A stretch of DNA of 64,000 bases from SB11 sp943370295 (GTDB lineage Bacteria > Bacteroidota > Bacteroidia > UBA8524). The stretch covers positions 248,001 through 312,000 of the forward strand of contig CALRQL020000001.1 of the NCBI GenBank assembly GCA_943370295.1, read 5' to 3'. Of this stretch, positions 28,865 to 36,762 are shown piece after piece; the first letter of the stretch is position 1; each line of letters opens with the position of its first letter. The position numbers and the translations under genes were made by a program. Below the pieces are notes generated by a model. It ran no database searches, was not told the origin of the DNA, and worked only from the letters and a program-made list of their open reading frames with translations.

Positions 28865-31240
28865 TTAAAATTTAAAGTTGTAAGTAACTGATGGAATAAT
28901 ACCGAACAAATAGGTTCGGTAAACGCCTCTTTGGCCGTTTCCGTCGTCTTTAAACGAAAGTGAGAACCAGTTTTTGCGGTTGTAAACGTTGTAAATTGAG
29001 AATACCCAATTGCTCTCGTTTTTATATTTTTTTTCAGGGTTCTTTTTGCGATTCAGTGTTACTGATAAATCCAAGCGGTGGTAGGGCGCAAGGCGGAAAC
29101 TATTACGATCGCTGTAATGCTCTACTTCTTGACCGTTTACTATGTAATAACCCACGGGCACAGTGGCCGCCTCGCCGCTGGCGTATACAAAATTGGCACC
29201 AAAGCTTAGACGGTCGTTAAGGTCGTATGTTGCAACCACTGTAGCGTAATGTCTTCTGTCAAACCTAAACGCATACCAGTCGCCGTTGTTAATACCTTCA
29301 GCCTTACGTTGACTGCGGCTCAGGGTATAACTAACCCAACCGTTCAAACGACCTTGTTGCTTACGTACCAATAGCTCTAAACCATAGGCACGACCGCGGC
29401 CTTGTACCAATTGGCTCTCTATGGGTTCAGTAAAATCAAGGTCGGCATTATCAATCACCTCAACGGTGTTTCTCATGTCCTTATAATACACTTCAGCTGA
29501 TGCTTCCAGCTTATTATCCATAAAGTTGCGGAAATACCCTACTGCTACTTGGTCGGCACGTTGTGGTTTTATGTAAGGATTGCTGGGTACCCAAAACTCT
29601 TGTCCTGTGCTTGCTGTGGTGTTTTGTACTAAATGCAGGTATTGAAACATGCGGTTATACGATAGTTTTACCGAGCTGTTAGCATTTAAACGGTAAGCAG
29701 CATTAAGGCGAGGTTCAAAACCCGCATAGGTATTGTAAAACTCACCCGCTGCATAATTGGTAGTATCGTTTATCAATAGCAATGATGAAATACGCACGCC
29801 CGGGTTAGCAGGGTCAACATAGGTGGGTTGGCCGTTTGAATATTTAAATTCTCTGCCGCCGCCTACGTTAGAAAAAATTGAAATACGCCCACCGTATTCA
29901 ATATTTAAACGGGTGTTTACATCGGTTTTGTGGCTTACGTAATAGGCTTGCTCAAATGCACGCTTACGAGGCAATGAAGCTGCCGATATAATAGATGTTG
30001 AAGTGATAGGTTCTGTTTCGCCGGGTCTGAATTCATGAAATGTGTTTAATAACCCGAAACGCAAGGTGTTTTTTGGGGTAATGTAGTAAGTAAAATCCGA
30101 TTTCAACCCCAAATCGTTGATGTAGTTATTACGTTCAAGGTTAAGGTTGGGCGATATATTGAACTGAAGATTATAGTTGTAGCGGCTGGCTATGAAGCTG
30201 GTGTTCATAAACATTTTACTGTTGATGATACGGTTCCAGCGAACTGTACCCGTGCTATTACCCCAGCCGAACCCGAAAATTGAACCAATACCCAATACGT
30301 CTTTACCGGTGTAGAACGAAAGAAACAAACGGTCTTTTTTGCTAAGCGTAAAGTTCATTTTGGCGTTCAAATCACCAAAATAGGCTTTGGCATTTCTGGT
30401 TTGTTCTGAGAGTGGAAAAAACAAATCGAAATAGCTACGGCGTGCCGAAACTATGAACGAATGCTTATCTTTTTTTATAGGTCCCTCAAAAGTTAGGCGT
30501 GAAGATAATACGCCTATACCTCCATAAGCACTGTAGGTTTTGCTGTTGCCCTCTTTCATCCTCACATCCATCACGCTGGCAAGACGGCCGCCATATTGTG
30601 CAGGAGTACCGCCTTTGTATATTTCAAAATCTTTAATAGCATCACCGTTAAATACCGAAAAGAAACCGATAACGTGTGAGGGGTTATACACCACAGCCTC
30701 ATCCAGTTGCACAAGGTTGTGGTCGATATTACCGCCGCGCACAATGGTTAAGGTACTACCATCTCCGGCAGCTTGCACGCCGGGCAATAGCTGTGCTACT
30801 TTAATAATGTCGGTTTCACCCAGTAGCAAGGGTACTTTTTTTGCGGTCTTTACATCCAGCGTAACAGCACTCATTTTGTTTTCGCTGATATTTTTATCTG
30901 CTTTTTCACCGGTCACAACTACCTCACCAACCTCAACAGTGTTTTCAGCCAACTCTATGTTAATCGTTTTGTTGGCATCAAGGTCAATTTCTACAGTTTT
31001 CGAGGTGTAACCTGTGTAGCTGAAAATCAGCTTGTACTTTCCTTTAACAAGGCTTAGGGAGTAAAATCCGTATTCGTTTGAGGCGGCACCGTTTGTGGTA
31101 CCATCGGCCAATACAGTAGCACCGATTAATTCTTCGCCGTTGGCAGCATCTTTAATTGTTCCGCTAATGGTATAGCGAGATTGGGCACTTAAACCCATCG
31201 CCGTACAAAGGAGCAAAAACAATAAGGGTAGTTTTTTCAT
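28865..31240 (-). CDS. TonB-dependent outer-membrane receptor
   Basis: A 791-residue receptor. An upstream ATG at 31297 is in frame, but the ATG at 31240 gives a proper signal peptide (MKKLPLLFLLLCTAMGLSAQ), so it is preferred. A CarboxypepD_reg-like domain follows (about 22-110, SGTIKDAANGEELIGATV), then a plug domain (VVTGEKADKN..., with the IVRGGNIDHNLVQLDEA motif), then the 22-strand barrel to the terminal strand IIPSVTYNFKF. It imports a large or scarce substrate using TonB/ExbBD energy; those genes are not in the window. It forms an operon with the DUF4249 gene. Confidence 0.92.
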   Translation of the reverse strand: MKKLPLLFLLLCTAMGLSAQSRYTISGTIKDAANGEELIGATVLADGTTNGAASNEYGFYSLSLVKGKYKLIFSYTGYTSKTVEIDLDANKTINIELAENTVEVGEVVVTGEKADKNISENKMSAVTLDVKTAKKVPLLLGETDIIKVAQLLPGVQAAGDGSTLTIVRGGNIDHNLVQLDEAVVYNPSHVIGFFSVFNGDAIKDFEIYKGGTPAQYGGRLASVMDVRMKEGNSKTYSAYGGIGVLSSRLTFEGPIKKDKHSFIVSARRSYFDLFFPLSEQTRNAKAYFGDLNAKMNFTLSKKDRLFLSFYTGKDVLGIGSIFGFGWGNSTGTVRWNRIINSKMFMNTSFIASRYNYNLQFNISPNLNLERNNYINDLGLKSDFTYYITPKNTLRFGLLNTFHEFRPGETEPITSTSIISAASLPRKRAFEQAYYVSHKTDVNTRLNIEYGGRISIFSNVGGGREFKYSNGQPTYVDPANPGVRISSLLLINDTTNYAAGEFYNTYAGFEPRLNAAYRLNANSSVKLSYNRMFQYLHLVQNTTASTGQEFWVPSNPYIKPQRADQVAVGYFRNFMDNKLEASAEVYYKDMRNTVEVIDNADLDFTEPIESQLVQGRGRAYGLELLVRKQQGRLNGWVSYTLSRSQRKAEGINNGDWYAFRFDRRHYATVVATYDLNDRLSFGANFVYASGEAATVPVGYYIVNGQEVEHYSDRNSFRLAPYHRLDLSVTLNRKKNPEKKYKNESNWVFSIYNVYNRKNWFSLSFKDDGNGQRGVYRTYLFGIIPSVTYNFKF

Positions 31241-31260
31241 AGTTTTATTAAAATGCGTCG

Positions 31261-31268
31261 CGAAACTA
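31261..31268 (-). promoter_or_regulatory. -7 variant TAGTTTCG
   Basis: On the minus strand TAGTTTCG, a TAnnTTCG variant also seen at 61164, ends 20 nt before the receptor ATG at 31240. This placement supports the shorter start for the receptor, since the alternative ATG at 31297 lies upstream of the element. Confidence 0.35.
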
Positions 31269-31503
31269 AGAATTGGTTTATTGGGTTGAGGTAACATATT
31301 ATTTCAACTGTGTTTTTTTCTCGATGAAGGTACTTTTGCAAACCATCAAGTGTAAAAATTGTTTGAAGGCCCTAAAGTTAAAAATCATAATAACCCTCTT
31401 AGTACAATCAAGCACCCCGATACCCCTACGTGCTTTTATATTATTTTTTGTTAATTGTATGGACTTGATATTACTATACTTTACTAGCATTGTGAAAAGA
31501 ACT

Positions 31504-31511
31504 TATTTTTG
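31504..31511 (+). promoter_or_regulatory. -7 element TATTTTTG 4 nt before the start
   Basis: TATTTTTG fits TAnnTTTG exactly and ends 4 nt before the ATG at 31516, predicting a leaderless message for the two-gene unit downstream. Confidence 0.45.
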
Positions 31512-31515
31512 ATGA

Positions 31516-32175
31516 ATGGATATTGGCGAAAGAATTGAGGTGGCATATGAAGAAAAGGATTTTGAACTGATAGCAACTTTGTATGATTCAGAAATCAAAA
31601 AAAAGTCACTCAGTATTGATCAATATTCACTTTTTTCTGTTTTTCACGCCTTGAATGAGCACGGACGCTTTGATGAAGTTGTGAGAATCACCAACAAATT
31701 CTTTTATGGCAGTTGGCACCGACAAAAGTCAGAATGGTTTATGAAGCAAATAGCCATTTGGCATTTAATGGCTTTGATAAGTACAGATAATAAAAAGGAA
31801 ATGTCAGCAAGCCTGTTTTTCTTCAAGAACTTTTATCCTTCAGTTGATGAAACAGATGCGCTACAAGAGCTATTGCTTGTTTTTGAGGGGATTGCCAAAA
31901 AGCAGTATTATTCATTTATAAAGCCGTTTTATACATTTCTCATTTGCTTTGAAATAATTGAATGGACTTTTGATTTCTTTTCTATTTACACAGCCACAGT
32001 CTTTTTGGTTTTGGGTATTGTTGAGGTAATTAACATGATTAACCGAAAAAACGTTTCATACAACTTCTCATTTATAGTGTTTCAAGGATTATTGTTTGCG
32101 AAGAGTTTGTATAGGTGGATGTATTGGACATTGAGCAAGCCTGCAATTAAAATTAAAGCATATACAGAAACATGA
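31516..32175 (+). CDS. uncharacterised protein with C-terminal membrane segments
   Basis: A 219-residue protein I do not recognise. The first about 125 residues look soluble and helical, with two helix-hairpin-like segments (LIATLYDSEIKKK, YSLFSVFHALNEHGRFDEVV) resembling a short TPR-type solenoid, which is inference. Two hydrophobic stretches follow (about 137-152 and 158-172), then a third weaker one near 184-195 before a basic tail. Base composition is more AT-rich than its neighbours. It overlaps the DUF4406 gene by 4 bp (ATGA), so the two are probably cotranslated. Confidence 0.72.
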   Translation: MDIGERIEVAYEEKDFELIATLYDSEIKKKSLSIDQYSLFSVFHALNEHGRFDEVVRITNKFFYGSWHRQKSEWFMKQIAIWHLMALISTDNKKEMSASLFFFKNFYPSVDETDALQELLLVFEGIAKKQYYSFIKPFYTFLICFEIIEWTFDFFSIYTATVFLVLGIVEVINMINRKNVSYNFSFIVFQGLLFAKSLYRWMYWTLSKPAIKIKAYTET

Positions 32176-32492
32176 TAATAGGAGTAGCAGGGCCGTACAG
32201 CGCACCTACAGCAGAAGAACGACAAGCAAATCTTGACCGTATGAACGAGGCGGCAGCCCGTTTGCTCGAAATGGGGCATATTCCTTTAATAGGAGTAAAT
32301 GCTGCTTTACCCGTTATTGCCAAAACTACCCTCGAGGATACCTACAAGGGGATAATGGATATATCGCTGGCGGTAATTGATAAATGCGAGGCATTGTTAT
32401 TACTGGCCGAAAGCCCCGGGGCTAACCGCGAACGCGATTTGGTATTAGCAAAGGGTTTGCCTGTGTATTATTCGCTAAGTGAAATACGATAA
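32172..32492 (+). CDS. DUF4406 protein (nucleoside 2-deoxyribosyltransferase-like fold)
   Basis: A 106-residue protein matching DUF4406. The opening IIGVAGPYSAP resembles the AGPY motif of nucleoside 2-deoxyribosyltransferases; DISLAVIDKCEALLLLAESPGA supplies the central strand and the ESPGA-x-x-E segment, and GLPVYYS closes the fold. DUF4406 proteins are often phage- or accessory-borne and are assumed to act on nucleosides or nucleotides; that is family inference, not shown. It starts within the stop codon of the upstream gene and is followed by a hairpin-rich spacer. Confidence 0.82.
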   Translation: MIIGVAGPYSAPTAEERQANLDRMNEAAARLLEMGHIPLIGVNAALPVIAKTTLEDTYKGIMDISLAVIDKCEALLLLAESPGANRERDLVLAKGLPVYYSLSEIR

Positions 32493-32577
32493 TCATCCCG
32501 AGCTTGTCTCGGGTTCTCATTAGTATATATCGTGAATAATGAGTACGATGCTGAAACAAGTTCAGCATGACAGAGGA
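32493..32577. repeat. REP-like double-hairpin spacer
   Basis: Two hairpins lie between convergent genes: CCCGAG-CTTGT-CTCGGG at 32497-32513 and ATGCTGAA-ACAAG-TTCAGCAT at 32548-32568. They share a loop in opposite orientation (CTTGT versus ACAAG), so the unit is itself an imperfect inverted pair. A related hairpin, TGCTGAA-CTCGT-TTCGGCA, occurs at 56145-56163. This looks like a dispersed palindromic repeat rather than a normal terminator, as no T-run follows either stem. Confidence 0.65.
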
Positions 32578-35319
32578 TTAGGCAAATGCTTTGGTAAGCA
32601 GTTCTTCTTGCTCCTTAGCGTGTATTTTAGCCAAACCGGTAGCGGGTGAAGCACTTGATTTGCGGGCAATTACTTTCCAGTCAAAGTTTTCGTCGTAGCG
32701 TAGTGTAAACAAATACGCGCCTTGGTTTTTGGGTTCTTCTTGTACCCAAACTACTTCGGCGTTTTTGTATTTGGCTCGTACTTCAGCAATCTCTTTTTCG
32801 GGGAAAGGATACAATTGCTCTACACGAACAATGGCTACATCTTCGCGTTTCAACTCCTCGCGACGGTTCAATAGTTCGTAATAGATTTTACCGCTGCATA
32901 GCAACACACGTTTCACGTTTGCTGGATTGGTTTTAGCGTCATCTATCACGGGCATAAAACTACCTTTAGTAAAGTCTTCCAACGTGCTTACGCATTGTGG
33001 GTGACGCAGCAAGCTCTTTGGAGTCATTATCACCAACGGAGTGCGGAAATTACGCAACATTTGGCGGCGGAACAGGTGGAACAAGTTGGCAGGGGTGGTG
33101 CAATACGCTACTTGCATATTATTGTTTGCGCACAATTGCAGGTAACGCTCCAAACGGGCCGAAGAGTGCTCAGGGCCTTGTCCTTCGTAACCGTGAGGAA
33201 GCAACAATACAAGACCGCTGTAGGTTTTCCATTTGGCCTCGGCACTGCTTAGGTATTGGTCGATGATAATTTGGGCACCGTTGCTAAAATCACCAAACTG
33301 TGCTTCCCAAAGGGTTAGCGTGTTGGGTGTAGCCATTGAGTAGCCGTATTCAAACCCCATTACCGCATACTCACTCAATAGCGAGTTGTATATCTGAAGT
33401 TTGGGTTTGACTTCGCCAATATTATTAAGCGGGGTATATTCTTTTTCAGCGTGTTCTTGGTCGGTACCGCTAAATTCAGGGTCTTCTTTAATTACCGCAT
33501 GACGGTGGCTAAACGTACCGCGTTCGCAGTCTTGACCGCTCATTCGCACGGGGTAGCCTTCGTTCAATAAGGTAGCATAAGCCATCAACTCACCCATTGC
33601 CCAATCGTAGTTGTTGTTTTTGATCATGTTTTTACGATCGGTAAACAACTTGGCTACTTTTTGGAATGCTTTAAAATCAGCAGGTATGTCAGTGATTTTT
33701 TCAGCCAATTCCAAAAACAGTTTTTCATCTACTTTGGTTTCGGGGTTGTGTTTGGCATCTTCAGCGTTCACGCTGGTGTAGCCTTCCCACACATTTTTAA
33801 TAAAGTTAAATGCACGGGTGGGTTCTTCGGCTTTAGCCATTTCCAGTTTTTCCTGCAATTCCTTGCGGAAATTCTGTTCCATTTCTTTGGCAAGTTCAGC
33901 TTCAATGCTGCCGGCAGCCAATAGTTTTTCAACGTATATCTCGCGTGGGTTGGCGTGTTTACCAATGGCTTTGTATAGTAAAGGTTGGGTAAAACGGGGT
34001 TCGTCGCCCTCGTTGTGGCCGTATTTACGGTAGCCCAACAAATCAATGTAAACGTCGGTGTTAAATTTCTGCCTGAACTCAAGTGCCAATTGCACGGTGT
34101 AAACCACTGCTTCTACATCATCAGCGTTTACGTGGAATACAGGGCAAAGAGTGACTTTAGCCACATCGGTACAATAAGTACTTGTACGTCCGTCGGTGTA
34201 GTTAGTGGTAAAACCAATTTGGTTGTTGGCGGCAATGTGTACCGTTCCGCCTACGCTGTAGGCTTCTAAACCGGCCATCTGGCCTACTTCGTACACTATA
34301 CCCTGTCCTGATAGCGATGCATCACCGTGAATCAAGATAGGGATAATTTTGTCAACGTCGCCGTTGTGCTTATAATCAAGTTTAGCGCGGGTAATACCTT
34401 CAACAACGGGGTTAACTGTTTCTAAGTGAGAAGGGTTGGGAGAAAGACTGATGTGGGCGTTTTTACCGCCACGGGTGGTAATATTGCTCGAAAAACCTAA
34501 ATGGTATTTCACATCGCCTTCAAACAGCGCTTCTTCGTATGCTTTCCCTTCAAATTCTTTAAATATGTCGCTGTACGATTTGCCTAAAATGTTGGCAAGT
34601 ACATTCAAACGGCCACGGTGAGCCATACCTATCACAAACTCCTCAGCTTCTTGCTCAGAGCCGTATTGAATAATTGCGTCTAATGCAGGGATAAGGGTTT
34701 CAAGCCCCTCAAGCGAGAAACGTTTTTGACCTACAAATTTGGTGTGCAAAAAGTTCTCAAAAATCACGGCTTTGTTCAGCTTGTCAAGCACATGGCGTTT
34801 CTCGTCAATGTGCAGTTTAGGCTGGTTTTTGCCGCTTTCCATTTTCTTTTGCAACCATTCTACCTTTTCAGGGTCGCGTATGTAAACAAATTCAGCACCT
34901 ATGCTTTGGCAATAGGTAGCATCAAGATAGGTAATAATATCACGCAGCTTAGCGGAACCCAAGCCAATTTCAACACCGGCGTTAAAGGTTTTGTCAAGGT
35001 CTTTTTCGTCGAGGTTAAAGTTTTTAATATCAAGGGTAGGCGAGTGCTTACGACGGTCGCGTACAGGGTTGGTTTTGGTGAACAAGTGCCCGCGGGTACG
35101 GTATCCTTTAATAAGGTTCAGTACGTTTATCTCTTTCAGCACATCTTCTGATACGGGTTGTGATGATGAACTGCCGTTGGCGCGGCCTTGCCCTACATCA
35201 AACCCCTCAAAAAATTTCTTCCAACCAAAGTCCACCGATTCGGGGTTGGCGGCATATTGTTTATACAAATCGTCGATAACGCTCACATCGGCGTTGCTGA
35301 GGTACGAATGTTCAACCAT
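32578..35319 (-). CDS. sucA: 2-oxoglutarate dehydrogenase E1 component
   Basis: A 913-residue thiamine-diphosphate-dependent E1 subunit that decarboxylates 2-oxoglutarate in the TCA cycle. Visible landmarks are the N-terminal E2-binding segment (YLSNADVSVIDDLYKQY), the E1 family motif GMAHRGRLNVLANILGK, ThDP/Mg-binding HGDASLSGQGIVYE and NNQIGFTTN, and the C-terminal FGDFSNGAQIIIDQ and RHPQC segments. The length fits bacterial SucA. The E2 gene (sucB) is not adjacent in this window. A -7 element lies 25 nt upstream of the ATG at 35319, and the gene appears monocistronic here. Confidence 0.95.
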   Translation of the reverse strand: MVEHSYLSNADVSVIDDLYKQYAANPESVDFGWKKFFEGFDVGQGRANGSSSSQPVSEDVLKEINVLNLIKGYRTRGHLFTKTNPVRDRRKHSPTLDIKNFNLDEKDLDKTFNAGVEIGLGSAKLRDIITYLDATYCQSIGAEFVYIRDPEKVEWLQKKMESGKNQPKLHIDEKRHVLDKLNKAVIFENFLHTKFVGQKRFSLEGLETLIPALDAIIQYGSEQEAEEFVIGMAHRGRLNVLANILGKSYSDIFKEFEGKAYEEALFEGDVKYHLGFSSNITTRGGKNAHISLSPNPSHLETVNPVVEGITRAKLDYKHNGDVDKIIPILIHGDASLSGQGIVYEVGQMAGLEAYSVGGTVHIAANNQIGFTTNYTDGRTSTYCTDVAKVTLCPVFHVNADDVEAVVYTVQLALEFRQKFNTDVYIDLLGYRKYGHNEGDEPRFTQPLLYKAIGKHANPREIYVEKLLAAGSIEAELAKEMEQNFRKELQEKLEMAKAEEPTRAFNFIKNVWEGYTSVNAEDAKHNPETKVDEKLFLELAEKITDIPADFKAFQKVAKLFTDRKNMIKNNNYDWAMGELMAYATLLNEGYPVRMSGQDCERGTFSHRHAVIKEDPEFSGTDQEHAEKEYTPLNNIGEVKPKLQIYNSLLSEYAVMGFEYGYSMATPNTLTLWEAQFGDFSNGAQIIIDQYLSSAEAKWKTYSGLVLLLPHGYEGQGPEHSSARLERYLQLCANNNMQVAYCTTPANLFHLFRRQMLRNFRTPLVIMTPKSLLRHPQCVSTLEDFTKGSFMPVIDDAKTNPANVKRVLLCSGKIYYELLNRREELKREDVAIVRVEQLYPFPEKEIAEVRAKYKNAEVVWVQEEPKNQGAYLFTLRYDENFDWKVIARKSSASPATGLAKIHAKEQEELLTKAFA

Positions 35320-35344
35320 GATTTTGTTGCAGTAAAAAACGCTG

Positions 35345-35352
35345 CAAAGGTA
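35345..35352 (-). promoter_or_regulatory. -7 element TACCTTTG upstream of sucA
   Basis: On the minus strand TACCTTTG fits TAnnTTTG exactly and ends 25 nt before the sucA ATG, giving a leader of about 20 nt. No clear -33 TTTG is seen at the expected spacing. Confidence 0.5.
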
Positions 35353-35388
35353 GCAAACTAAAGTTGTTTTTTGAAGGCCATGCGCCTT

Positions 35389-35874
35389 TTAGATATATTT
35401 AGCAGCAATTACCAACCCTGCAAACACAGCCGACAATATGTAATGGGTAATAGTAATGTTGAAACGCTTACGTACCGCAGGAGAGAAAATTGCCATAAAC
35501 CCTACAAGGCAAAGCAATAGCATAATGGCTGCTAAGGCATAGATACCGGCACCGCCTTCTTTTCCATTATTACCCGCGGCAAATGATAGTGAGGCTATAA
35601 TTACCACCAAAAACAATACTTGCATGGCAGCCTGCATGGCCCAGCCAATTTTTGAGTTGAAAAGGAACAATATAGCACCTGCCAGTGAAAGCAGGATAAA
35701 AGTAATCTCGAACGATTTGGCGGCTAATACTCCTTGCAAACCATTATTGTATGCCTCGGGGTGGGCGTTGTACATGGAAATGTCTCTTGCTATCGTGGAG
35801 ATTAGCAAAACGCCGTATAGGCCTGTAATCACAGCCATTACTTTAGCGATAATGATCCATGCTTTGTGGTTCAT
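35389..35874 (-). CDS. small four-helix membrane protein, paralogue a
   Basis: A 161-residue integral membrane protein with about four hydrophobic helices (about 7-27, 52-72, 78-98, 112-130) plus a C-terminal one. It is not a family I can name. It shares landmarks with the gene immediately upstream (35920-36342): ILFLF-x-x-x-x-GW after helix 2 and an SPAVRKRFNI motif near the C-terminus (STPVRRHFNI in the neighbour). These conserved residues at equal spacing suggest the two are diverged tandem duplicates. The function is unknown. Confidence 0.78.
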   Translation of the reverse strand: MNHKAWIIIAKVMAVITGLYGVLLISTIARDISMYNAHPEAYNNGLQGVLAAKSFEITFILLSLAGAILFLFNSKIGWAMQAAMQVLFLVVIIASLSFAAGNNGKEGGAGIYALAAIMLLLCLVGFMAIFSPAVRKRFNITITHYILSAVFAGLVIAAKYI

Positions 35875-35919
35875 AGGGTATGAAGGTTTTGGTAAATTTA
35901 GCTGGTTTATTGGGTAATA

Positions 35920-36342
35920 TCAATCGGGATTTTTTGAGATGTTGAAATGCCTCCTCACGGGCGTTGAGAGATATACAAAGAGTGAAGGGATAAGTAATGA
36001 TATTAATAATGTTAGTAATATTCGATAGGTGATGTTATCACTAGTGAGATTATCTTGAAGCATATAGATTAGCAAAAACGAGCTGCATATAATGAAAAAT
36101 AGTGTAACAATTATTGTGGACCACCAGCCTGTTCTTTTCTTAAATAAGAATAGAATTGAGGCAGTAATGGTAAGCAAAGACAATATAATAAGCGGCGTAA
36201 ATGTGCCTTTTACGTATAAGGTTATTATTTTTTGATAAATATAATCTTTGTAAAGGGTTTGTATGCCCGTGAAGACTATGTATAAAATGACTAAAGCTAA
36301 AACAATATTAACTAGTGCACAAAGTTTTGAGAGTTTAACCAT
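35920..36342 (-). CDS. small four-helix membrane protein, paralogue b
   Basis: A 140-residue integral membrane protein with hydrophobic segments at about 7-26, 48-66, 73-94 and 107-125. ILFLFKKRTGWW and STPVRRHFNI align in place with the downstream paralogue. It begins 2 bp after the stop of the 36345-36719 gene and ends 45 bp before paralogue a, so the three form a likely operon. Its coding sequence is more AT-rich than paralogue a. The function is unknown. Confidence 0.75.
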   Translation of the reverse strand: MVKLSKLCALVNIVLALVILYIVFTGIQTLYKDYIYQKIITLYVKGTFTPLIILSLLTITASILFLFKKRTGWWSTIIVTLFFIICSSFLLIYMLQDNLTSDNITYRILLTLLISLLIPSLFVYLSTPVRRHFNISKNPD

Positions 36343-36344
36343 GC

Positions 36345-36719
36345 TTATAAATATACGTAAAAGCCTCTGCTTTCATTGCACCAGTCAAATTTATTTTCAG
36401 CAAGTACATTTAGCCAATTAATAAAGTTGGTGTTCAATTCATGAGATAGTAGTTGTTTTGCTTCCTTGATGTTTTCAACACTACAGGCATGTATTCTTAT
36501 GGCTATTTTGCCACTGTTACTCTCTGCAAACTCTTTAACTTTCAGTCCGTGGAAGAAGGCCTCAAATAATAATTTGGGATGTTGAGTATACATATATTCA
36601 ATGCTGACAATACGCTCAAATCCAAACAAAGATTTTGATATAGCAGCTTCAATTTCTGTTGTTTTGGTGGGGTACGATTTTGATTTAGGCAGCTTATCTT
36701 TACTAATTGTATAACTCAT
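36345..36719 (-). CDS. uncharacterised small soluble protein
   Basis: A 124-residue protein without signal peptide or membrane segment. Features are an N-terminal Lys/Ser-rich stretch, ISKSLFGFERIVSIEYMY, a mid-section IAIRIHACSVENIKEAKQLL typical of an alpha-beta fold, and a C-terminus with aromatic residues (FDWCNESRGFYVYL). I cannot assign a family. It starts just downstream of the asnS terminator and is followed within 2 bp by the membrane paralogue b. Confidence 0.65.
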   Translation of the reverse strand: MSYTISKDKLPKSKSYPTKTTEIEAAISKSLFGFERIVSIEYMYTQHPKLLFEAFFHGLKVKEFAESNSGKIAIRIHACSVENIKEAKQLLSHELNTNFINWLNVLAENKFDWCNESRGFYVYL

Positions 36720-36731
36720 GCTTAAAATAAA

Positions 36732-36755
36732 AACCCCTTACAGTTGTAAGGGGTT
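36732..36755 (-). terminator. asnS intrinsic terminator
   Basis: A perfect 10-bp stem AACCCCTTAC / GTAAGGGGTT with a 4-nt loop. On the minus strand it is followed by TTTTTATTTT and lies 8 nt after the asnS stop and 13 nt before the next start at 36719. Confidence 0.88.
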
Positions 36756-36762
36756 AAATATA

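Noticed and set aside
30540..31010. Plus-strand open frame of 156 codons inside the TonB-receptor gene
   Set aside because: It is antisense to a well-supported receptor with intact domains; Ser/Thr-rich composition is typical of a shadow frame.
32497..32568. Bidirectional terminator between DUF4406 and sucA genes
   Set aside because: Both stems lack a following T-run on either strand and match a repeat seen elsewhere, so a repeat call is preferred, although some termination activity remains possible.
34726..35151. Plus-strand open frame of 141 codons inside sucA
   Set aside because: Antisense to sucA, no family, no promoter element; explained as a shadow frame.
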